A stretch of 7,156 bases of DNA from Candidatus Alloscillospira gallinarum (GTDB lineage: Bacteria; Bacillota; Clostridia; Oscillospirales; Oscillospiraceae): NCBI GenBank assembly GCA_904420055.1, contig CAJFTV010000139.1, forward strand, positions 1 through 7,156, read 5' to 3'. A program made the translations under genes and the position numbers. Positions 1 to 5,508 of this stretch are shown here, piece by piece. The notes beneath the pieces were generated by a model. It did not search any database and was not told the origin of the DNA. It was given only the letters and a program-made list of their open reading frames with translations. Positions within the stretch are counted from its first letter, which is position 1. Every line of letters starts with the position of its first letter.

Positions 1-1
1 C

Positions 2-40
2 ATGGCCATGCATAAAAAGGTACTGGAAATGCTCGCCTGA
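2..40 (+). CDS. Possible 3' end of a convergent plus-strand gene (partial)
   Basis: An open plus-strand frame enters from the left edge and ends at a TGA at 38-40. Its visible part would encode a short tail, MAMHKKVLEMLA. The placement fits the last codons of a gene that converges on the minus-strand operon, because a terminator with T-tracts on both strands follows 43 bp later. No family can be recognised from twelve residues, and the ATG codons here may be internal. The only support is position and the shared terminator, so this could equally be noncoding. Confidence 0.3.
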   Translation: MAMHKKVLEMLA

Positions 41-83
41 GTATAAGAGCGTTATTTTCCCTGTTTTTACTCACAAAATAGTT

Positions 84-117
84 AAAAAGCCTGTGCGTAC
101 ATTCGCACAGGCTTTTT
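84..117. terminator. Bidirectional Rho-independent terminator
   Basis: The arms AAAAAGCCTGTGCG (84-97) and CGCACAGGCTTTTT (104-117) are perfect inverted complements of 14 bp around the 6-base loop TACATT. The GC-rich core is flanked by A and T runs, so both strands produce a hairpin followed by a U-tract: six T on the plus strand, five T on the minus strand. It lies 5 bp past the stop codon of the URO-D-type gene and closes the minus-strand operon. It may also terminate a convergent gene entering from the left. Confidence 0.9.
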
Positions 118-122
118 TATTC

Positions 123-1208
123 TTATACCATTCCGCAGGCTTTTTTCCGTGAATACGCATATAGCTCCTCGCAGAACTCCGGCGTGCAGCAGTCCATTGT
201 GTAGTGGAAAAAGCAGGGCTTTCCCGGCTGCATAAATCTGTCTATAAAGTCGCGGGCAGCCTGCCGCATTTCATCAGGCGTTTTCCCGGTTTTATCTATT
301 TTCGGGTCAACACCGACAATAATTTTGTCGCCGTACAGGTCGTAGACCTTGTGTGTGTCCACAATGTCCTGAGGGAACCATGCGTCCCAGCCGGCCTCAA
401 TCATATTCGGCACCTGCTTTATGTTCTGTCCGCAGGAGTGAAATTCACAGTTTTTCCCACGGGAATGGACATAATCCGTCACCCGGCGCATATAGGGGAC
501 AATCATTTCTCTGCACAGCTCCGGAGAGAAAAATGTCTCCTTTTGAGAACCCCAGTCATCGTGTATTGAAAAGCCGTCCAGGTCCGGATATGTATCTATA
601 TAGTGCCCCAATATGTTTATGTACAGGTCAGACAGGCGGTCAAAAAACTTGTGCACCGCCTCTTTCTGGTCCTCGTCGTACAGGGCCATAAGGGCATTTT
701 CAAAATCAAGCATTGATATTAGGCGCTCAAACCAGCCGTTTAAAAATCCGATTACGTTGTAATTCTCCTTTTTAAAGAACACACCGTTGTTGGCCTTCCC
801 GCTCTTCTCCCAGTCCCAGTTGTCCGGGTCCGGCCACTCCAGCTTTTCAAGGAGGTCCCAGGCGTCCTCTGCAAATGGCTTACCCGGGCGCACCATGGCG
901 CCGCCCACTGACGGGACGTATTCCCACTCAATGCCAAACATGTCCGGCACGCATCTGTCTGTCACGGGCTTAAATTCCTGCGCCTCAAACGCAAACGCCC
1001 GGGCAATGTTGTCAGGGTTTACCCCCGGCGTCATCATCTGCATGTCAATACCGAAAACCTGCCAGTACGGCTCTCTCCTGTAAGCCGCGTTTACCGCCTC
1101 TTTCACTGTACAGGGATAGTTAAATATCGGCGTGGCCGGCATTCCAAACTTGGCAGGGTTTTCACCCACCACTTTCAGTTCTGTCTCATTAAACTCTGGT
1201 ACGCTCAT
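123..1208 (-). CDS. URO-D superfamily protein, corrinoid methyltransferase-like (MtaA/CmuA type)
   Basis: The 361-residue product has the features of the uroporphyrinogen decarboxylase superfamily branch that includes MtaA, MtbA and CmuA, which move methyl groups between methyl-corrinoid proteins and a thiol or folate acceptor. It carries HSCG at residues 257-260, matching the H-x-C zinc motif of that branch, and cysteines about 81 residues later (C340, C341) that can supply the third ligand. A DDWG segment (217-220) and the following SPE...PY region (228-239) are also typical. This makes a haem-pathway HemE role unlikely. No signal peptide is seen, so it is probably cytoplasmic. It is the last gene of the operon, 18 bp after the MATE gene, with an AAAGGA ribosome binding site 9 nt before the ATG. 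The substrate is not known. No corrinoid protein is encoded in the window, so a methyltransferase role is inferred from family only. Confidence 0.88.
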   Translation of the reverse strand: MSVPEFNETELKVVGENPAKFGMPATPIFNYPCTVKEAVNAAYRREPYWQVFGIDMQMMTPGVNPDNIARAFAFEAQEFKPVTDRCVPDMFGIEWEYVPSVGGAMVRPGKPFAEDAWDLLEKLEWPDPDNWDWEKSGKANNGVFFKKENYNVIGFLNGWFERLISMLDFENALMALYDEDQKEAVHKFFDRLSDLYINILGHYIDTYPDLDGFSIHDDWGSQKETFFSPELCREMIVPYMRRVTDYVHSRGKNCEFHSCGQNIKQVPNMIEAGWDAWFPQDIVDTHKVYDLYGDKIIVGVDPKIDKTGKTPDEMRQAARDFIDRFMQPGKPCFFHYTMDCCTPEFCEELYAYSRKKACGMV

Positions 1209-1217
1209 TTCACAGTT

Positions 1218-1223
1218 TCCTTT
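1218..1223 (-). promoter_or_regulatory. Ribosome binding site of the URO-D-type gene
   Basis: AAAGGA on the minus strand lies 9 nt before the ATG at 1208-1206 and only 3 nt after the TAA of the upstream MATE gene. It supports the chosen start and translation from the same transcript. Confidence 0.75.
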
Positions 1224-1226
1224 CTT

Positions 1227-2597
1227 TTATAAACTCACCAAATCAATTCGCTTCAGCTTTTCATTTGTAAATCCCGCTCTGAAATATATTATGCAGGCCA
1301 CCGCCGACGCCAGTGACGCCAGCGGCGTACCGATACCCACGTGGAAAATCGTCGCGTCCGCTATCAGCACCTTAAAGAGGTACGACGCCGGTATTCTCAC
1401 CAGGAAAGCCGATAATCCCTCCTGCAGCATTGCAAAAAGCGTCTTTCCGCAGCCGTTGAAAAAGCCGTTAAAGCAGAATACGAAGCACACAAAAAGGCAG
1501 TCCCACGAGTATGGGTAGAGATACCTCACGCTTTCAGTCACCACATTTGCGTCCCTGTTCAAAATCCGCACAATGCTCTCCGGCCAGAAAGTAACCGCAA
1601 TCACAAAGGGAACTGCAAATAAAAGGCACAGCAAAATGCCGTATTTCAGCGTCCTTACCGCCCGCTCCGGCTTCTGTGCTCCTATATTCTGTGCCGTTAT
1701 GGCGGATATTGACGAACTTATGGACATGGGTATCATCATGCATATGCCCGTTATAGTGCCAACTACACTTGTGGCCGCCGACACGTACACGCCCATGGTA
1801 TTTATAATCGTGCCGACAATCATAAATGAGAAGTTATTCAGAGTGCTCTGGAGCGAAATAGGTATTCCCAGCTTTAGGATACCGAGAACCGTGCTCTTCT
1901 GCGGCCTCATATCTCTCACCGAGAACTTAAACGGGAGGCCCTTCCTCCATATATAGAAAACTGACAGGAGAAAGCTCACCCCCTGAGCTGTTACTGTAGC
2001 CGCCGCGGCCCCCTTTGCCTTGAGGCCCATAACCCCAACAAATAAGTAGTCCAGCACCACGTTTATAACGCTGGCTATGAGTATGAAGAAAAACGGCGCC
2101 CGGGAATCCCCGAGGCTTCGCAGAATCGCCCCAACTACGTTGTAGCCCATGATAAAAAAGGCTCCGCAGGTACATACAAAAAGATAATTCCACGCCTCAC
2201 CTGTGGCCTCTGCGGGAACGCGCATAAGGGAAATTATCCCCCTGCCGCCTAAAAGCAGCACCGCCGCCGTTATCACTGCCGCTATAAGGGAAATTGTAAT
2301 TATATTCCCCGTAGCAAGGGCGGCCTCTCTGTCATTTTTAGCGCCGACACACTGCCCAAGCAGAATTGTGCCGCCGGAGGATATTCCAAGAAACAGGCCG
2401 GTTACGACCGCGTTTATCATCACCCCCTGGTACACTCCCGAGACCGACGCCGCAGACGCGTATTTACCTATGAAATATACGTCAACCGCCGAGTAGGCCA
2501 TCTGTAAAAGTCCCGACAGCAAAAACGGCAGGGCAAATCTTACAAGTGTTTTCATTACGCTCCCCTCTGACAGGGAGGTGTAATTCTTTTTTGACAT
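1227..2597 (-). CDS. MATE family multidrug/metabolite efflux transporter
   Basis: This 456-residue polytopic membrane protein has the usual length and about 12 hydrophobic segments expected of the MATE family (DinF/NorM/MepA-like), which are antiporters that export organic compounds using a Na+ or H+ gradient. Diagnostic features are GQCVGA (81-86), GAILRSLGD (156-164), and in the second half AQNIGAQKPERA (302-313). The two G/N-x-GA-type loops reflect the internal twofold repeat of the family. A short N-terminal segment (SEGSVMKTLVRFALP) precedes helix 1 as in other MATE proteins. The ATG start has AAGGGG 9 nt upstream. Two further ATGs just before it are out of frame. It lies 95 bp after the bicupin gene and 18 bp before the URO-D-type gene. 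Its operon position suggests export of a product or toxic aglycone of this pathway, but the ligand cannot be read from sequence. Confidence 0.95.
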   Translation of the reverse strand: MSKKNYTSLSEGSVMKTLVRFALPFLLSGLLQMAYSAVDVYFIGKYASAASVSGVYQGVMINAVVTGLFLGISSGGTILLGQCVGAKNDREAALATGNIITISLIAAVITAAVLLLGGRGIISLMRVPAEATGEAWNYLFVCTCGAFFIMGYNVVGAILRSLGDSRAPFFFILIASVINVVLDYLFVGVMGLKAKGAAAATVTAQGVSFLLSVFYIWRKGLPFKFSVRDMRPQKSTVLGILKLGIPISLQSTLNNFSFMIVGTIINTMGVYVSAATSVVGTITGICMMIPMSISSSISAITAQNIGAQKPERAVRTLKYGILLCLLFAVPFVIAVTFWPESIVRILNRDANVVTESVRYLYPYSWDCLFVCFVFCFNGFFNGCGKTLFAMLQEGLSAFLVRIPASYLFKVLIADATIFHVGIGTPLASLASAVACIIYFRAGFTNEKLKRIDLVSL

Positions 2598-2606
2598 ACA
2601 TACATT

Positions 2607-2612
2607 CCCCTT
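2607..2612 (-). promoter_or_regulatory. Ribosome binding site of the MATE gene
   Basis: AAGGGG on the minus strand lies 9 nt before the ATG at 2597-2595. Overlapping ATGs at 2605 and 2601 are in other frames, so this site fixes the start. Confidence 0.7.
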
Positions 2613-2628
2613 CGTCTTTGCAGGCAGT

Positions 2629-2647
2629 GCCGCCCAAAAGGGGCGGC
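2629..2647 (-). promoter_or_regulatory. GC-rich hairpin in the 95-bp gap between bicupin and MATE genes
   Basis: The arms GCCGCCC (2629-2635) and GGGCGGC (2641-2647) are perfect 7-bp inverted complements around a 5-base loop that reads CTTTT on the transcribed strand. No U-tract follows on the minus strand (next bases ACTGCC), so it is not a standard Rho-independent terminator. It sits in the only sizeable gap of the operon, 16 bp upstream of the MATE ribosome binding site. It could stabilise or help process the mRNA, or damp expression of the two downstream genes. No convincing promoter was seen in the same gap. Confidence 0.5.
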
Positions 2648-2692
2648 CCCTATCTGCAAAAGGTAATTAACAGGAGGAGATTGGAAACAAAA

Positions 2693-3664
2693 TCAGCGTC
2701 TGCCCCAGGACTTTATATGACAGGCAAATTTTTTCCTCATCTCGTCATATGCGTCCTGTCCGGCATTTTGGGGGTCGTATTTTTTCAGCGCCGTAAAATC
2801 CTGCAGCAGGCCATACCAGCGAGTGATACCGCCCACGTCATACATGGCGGCCCTTTCTGTGACAACAAAGCTCCGCGGAGCGTACTTTGGGATTTTTACA
2901 AGGCAGTCCTTTTCTGCCGTAAACTCCGTGTCGTACACTTTAAACTTAACCTTTCCCTCAGTCACATAAAAAAGGTCCTGAACTGTCGGGTATTCGTCCC
3001 ACCGGGCATAAAACCCCGGTTCCATCTCAATGCGCCAAATCTCCTTTTTACCGCCGTTCTCCCAGCGTGCGGTAATCATCTTCATAACCGCGCCGTCAAG
3101 CTCAAATCTTGCCATGGGCTTTTCGGGGTCTTTTACATTCGGCACCTCTTCGTTTGGCACCTCTTCACAGTCGGCGTAACCGCGCATGTGCAGGTCAATG
3201 TTGCTGCAAAGCAGGCTGAAAAACTTGCTGTCCTTCTTGGCGTCCGGGTAGTGCGCCTCCAGTGCTGAGGTAGCATATGAGTCGTCGGCACAGTTCCAGT
3301 CGTGGAAAGTCCCCCTGAACTGTACGTCTCCGTTAAACACAAATCCGTGGGCCTCATATGGCTGCATATGAATTATTTTCCCCGCCTCCACAAGCGTCTT
3401 TTTTCCGTTTATGTAGAAATACATGGACTCCGACTCCACAAAAAACGTCTCGTATCCGCTGTGGTGCTCGTGGAGCATAACCGGCCGTCCGGTGTCCTCG
3501 CTCTTTCTCATGAGGGAATCGGTAAAGCAGTATCTCCTGTCCATTCCCTCCGGCATTACTATCGTCCTCTGTTCCTCGGATATGGAGCCGTCAGAGTTAT
3601 AGCCGTTTGTGGGAAACAGCCAGTTTCTGCTGTCAGTTATTCTTATGAGGTACTTCTCTTCCAC
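2693..3664 (-). CDS. Two-domain cupin (bicupin) protein, only N-terminal metal site intact
   Basis: The 323-residue product contains two cupin-like beta-barrel regions, about residues 35-125 and 190-290. The first has a complete metal-binding set: H65-x-H67-x4-E72 (motif 1) and H106 in the P-x3-H-x4-N motif 2 (P102 to N111). The second keeps the barrel pattern around DLFYVTEGKVKF (230-241) but has no histidine between residues 159 and 316, so it should not bind metal in the usual way. Bicupins of this layout include dioxygenases, sugar isomerases and carbohydrate-binding proteins, and the specific activity cannot be assigned. There is no signal peptide. The start is GTG (3664-3662), supported by AAAGGAGG 9 nt upstream. 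It follows the glycosidase gene by 16 bp, which suggests action on the released sugar or aglycone. A duplicated EEVPN motif (167-176) lies between the domains. Confidence 0.82.
   Translation of the reverse strand: MEEKYLIRITDSRNWLFPTNGYNSDGSISEEQRTIVMPEGMDRRYCFTDSLMRKSEDTGRPVMLHEHHSGYETFFVESESMYFYINGKKTLVEAGKIIHMQPYEAHGFVFNGDVQFRGTFHDWNCADDSYATSALEAHYPDAKKDSKFFSLLCSNIDLHMRGYADCEEVPNEEVPNVKDPEKPMARFELDGAVMKMITARWENGGKKEIWRIEMEPGFYARWDEYPTVQDLFYVTEGKVKFKVYDTEFTAEKDCLVKIPKYAPRSFVVTERAAMYDVGGITRWYGLLQDFTALKKYDPQNAGQDAYDEMRKKFACHIKSWGRR
3137..3166 (-). repeat. Tandem 15-bp duplication encoding EEVPN-EEVPN
   Basis: Two adjacent 15-bp units (3137-3151 and 3152-3166) match at 13 of 15 positions. Both differences are synonymous on the coding strand (CCA/CCG and AAC/AAT). 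They encode EEVPN twice at residues 167-176 of the bicupin, in the acidic linker between the two barrels. This looks like an in-frame slippage or duplication event that has begun to drift at silent sites. Confidence 0.8.
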
Positions 3665-3673
3665 TTTGCATAT

Positions 3674-3681
3674 CCTCCTTT
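3674..3681 (-). promoter_or_regulatory. Strong ribosome binding site that selects the GTG start of the bicupin gene
   Basis: AAAGGAGG on the minus strand begins at the last base of the upstream glycosidase TGA and ends 9 nt before the GTG at 3664-3662. A nearer ATG at 3671-3669 is only 2 nt from the site and opens a 12-codon dead-end frame, so GTG is the supported start. The overlap with the upstream stop suggests coupled translation. Confidence 0.85.
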
Positions 3682-5492
3682 CAGGTTTCGCCGTCCCCCT
3701 GCGGTATTATGTAGGACAGCATAATCATCACATTGCACGCGCTCCAGCCGGACCAGGGCCAGCCATCCGACGGCACCGGCACATTCTGAAATTCGTCAAG
3801 GTCAGGCACCTTTTCCCCTGTAAGGGGATAGTAGTCAAAGGGGGCAAACCCCAGTATAATTCCCTTTTCCGCTATATGGTCGCAGAAGCGCCGGGCAATC
3901 ATCGCGGCCTCTTTTTTCTTTCCCGCCATGGAAAGCCCCAATGTGAGTATCATATTAACAGGCGCCACCACCCGTCCGAGAATAAATCTGTTACCATAGC
4001 CGCTTAACGGGCTTTTCATCGACTCCCCGCAGAGACCTATGGGACTTAAAAACGTTGTCTCATCGGTGAGCTTTTCCGCCACTGTATCTATAATTTTCTG
4101 TGGCAGACGCCTGCCCAGCATAATTGGCAGATAGCAGACGGCGCTCATGCTCTCCACCGGCACTCCGTTTACACGGGTTATAAACTTTTCCCCGTCCCAG
4201 AACTCGGCTATTAGGATATCCAGAAGCCTTTTGCTCCGGGCCAGCCACTCCTCAGCCTCTGCAAATTTGTGGCAGCCCTCTGCCAGCTTTGACAGAGCTT
4301 CCATACATAAAATCACATACGATATTACGTCCGGGTTCGCCGCCGGAAAACCGTCATTGAAAATTGATGCGTCGTCCCAGCCCGACTCGTGAGAGGAGAG
4401 TATTGCCGTAACATCGTCTCCCCTGCCGGCATTTCTGTATGTGAGCCAGAACTCCACCCACTTTTTCATTTTCGGGTACATTCTCGCGCACTCGCCGTAT
4501 GTGAGCATATCATCTCCAAACTGGCTGTACAGGAAGGCAAATCCAAGCCCCTGAAACGGCGGCTGCGGGCTGCCGCCCACGGCACCGCCAAAGTAGTCCA
4601 CACAGAACGACAGTGCCCCGGTCTCCGGGTCCTGATGCTCAAACATGGTGCAGAAAAGCCGCCACGCCTCTTTTGGATTATTCAGCGTGGCCATGGCGTT
4701 GTACGTCTGCTGCCAGGAAACCGCGCAAATCATCCACTGCAGGTGCATTAAAATCATCGGCTCCTTAAAGCCGCCGGTCTTCTTTGTCCTGTGGGTCCAC
4801 AGAAGCCACATTGCATACTCCGCCGTCTCCCTGTACTCCTCCGGAACGGGCCTGTAGTTCTTCTTAAACTTTAAAAAGCTCTGCCGGTTATTCTCCACCA
4901 CCTCGTCAAACGGGATAAACGTTTCGGGCAGCTTTTTAAACTCAGTCATGTCCTCAAAAAGCGCCGCCTCATACAAGCCGTTCTCCCCGCAAAATACAAA
5001 TGTAACCTCATCGTACGCGCCGGTCCCTGCATTCCACGGAGCCGCCACGCTTACATCTCCTGTGAGCTTTCTAAGTCTCAGCACGCCGAACTTGCCGAAA
5101 GCCCCCTCCCAATCTCCGTTTTGAAGCTGGTATATCCCGCGGCATGCCCTTGTCCCCTCGTCCGATATGGCCGGACGGAGCATAAGCCGCAGCTGCGCGC
5201 CCTCGCCCCTTATGCGCAGGTGGTCCTCATCTGTCAGGGCAATTTCAGCGTACCCCTCAGGGCAGTCAAGGCGAATGCTGCCCTCGTCTGCAAAATATGT
5301 GTACTCCCGCTCTTCTCCGTCAGAGAACAGGCGCAGGTCAAACTGAAATCCGCTGCGGCTTATCATCTCTCCGGACTTAAAGCAGCTCAGCCGCAGAATG
5401 TGCTCATAAAAGTCCTCATATATGTAAAAACCGGATCCCTCCCGTCCGTAAGGAGGTCTTTGAAGATTAAATTTTTCATGTGTTCCGAACAT
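3681..5492 (-). CDS. Six-hairpin glycoside hydrolase, GH37/GH63-like
   Basis: The 603-residue product has an N-terminal beta-rich region (about 1-205) followed by an alpha-helical region (about 215-600) of the (alpha/alpha)6 six-hairpin glycosidase type. ESGWDD at 369-374 matches the ESGWD/ESGMD motif of GH37 trehalases and GH63 alpha-glucosidases, whose Asp is the general acid; here that would be D373. SWQQ (259-262), the PPFQG segment (311-315) and the tryptophan-rich WPWSGWSACN (578-587) fit a sugar-binding barrel. The C-terminal FDYYPLTG (552-559) resembles the E-x-Y-x-P-x-T-G region that holds the base in related families, but with F where Glu is expected. No signal peptide is present, so it should act in the cytoplasm on imported glycosides. 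The ATG start has AAGGGGG 9 nt upstream. It lies 14 bp after a paralogous gene and 16 bp before the bicupin gene. The exact substrate and GH family are not assignable by eye. Confidence 0.85.
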   Translation of the reverse strand: MFGTHEKFNLQRPPYGREGSGFYIYEDFYEHILRLSCFKSGEMISRSGFQFDLRLFSDGEEREYTYFADEGSIRLDCPEGYAEIALTDEDHLRIRGEGAQLRLMLRPAISDEGTRACRGIYQLQNGDWEGAFGKFGVLRLRKLTGDVSVAAPWNAGTGAYDEVTFVFCGENGLYEAALFEDMTEFKKLPETFIPFDEVVENNRQSFLKFKKNYRPVPEEYRETAEYAMWLLWTHRTKKTGGFKEPMILMHLQWMICAVSWQQTYNAMATLNNPKEAWRLFCTMFEHQDPETGALSFCVDYFGGAVGGSPQPPFQGLGFAFLYSQFGDDMLTYGECARMYPKMKKWVEFWLTYRNAGRGDDVTAILSSHESGWDDASIFNDGFPAANPDVISYVILCMEALSKLAEGCHKFAEAEEWLARSKRLLDILIAEFWDGEKFITRVNGVPVESMSAVCYLPIMLGRRLPQKIIDTVAEKLTDETTFLSPIGLCGESMKSPLSGYGNRFILGRVVAPVNMILTLGLSMAGKKKEAAMIARRFCDHIAEKGIILGFAPFDYYPLTGEKVPDLDEFQNVPVPSDGWPWSGWSACNVMIMLSYIIPQGDGET

Positions 5493-5501
5493 ATAAACAA
5501 G

Positions 5502-5508
5502 CCCCCTT
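5502..5508 (-). promoter_or_regulatory. Ribosome binding site of the complete glycosidase gene
   Basis: AAGGGGG on the minus strand overlaps the TAA stop of the upstream paralogue (TAA at 5509-5507) and ends 9 nt before the ATG at 5492-5490. The overlap supports coupled translation of the two glycosidase-like genes. Confidence 0.75.

Noticed and set aside
123..1208. HemE, the haem-pathway uroporphyrinogen decarboxylase
   Set aside because: The HSCG zinc motif with distal cysteines and the absence of any haem-pathway neighbours point to the methyltransferase-like branch of the superfamily.
2629..2647. Rho-independent terminator between the bicupin and MATE genes
   Set aside because: The hairpin is GC-rich, but no T-run follows on the transcribed strand, so it is listed as a structural element only.
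2546..3268. 240-codon open frame on the plus strand
   Set aside because: It lies antisense to the bicupin gene and runs across the intercistronic gap. The translation has no recognisable motif, and the minus-strand gene has clear cupin ligands and a strong ribosome binding site.
3633..3671. ATG at 3671-3669 as the start after the strong AAAGGAGG site
   Set aside because: It is only 2 nt from the ribosome binding site and its frame stops after 12 codons, whereas the GTG 9 nt away opens the full bicupin.
3302..4007. Two overlapping plus-strand open frames of 140 and 132 codons (3302-3724 and 3609-4007)
   Set aside because: Both are antisense to well-supported genes, overlap each other in different frames, and encode no recognisable domain.
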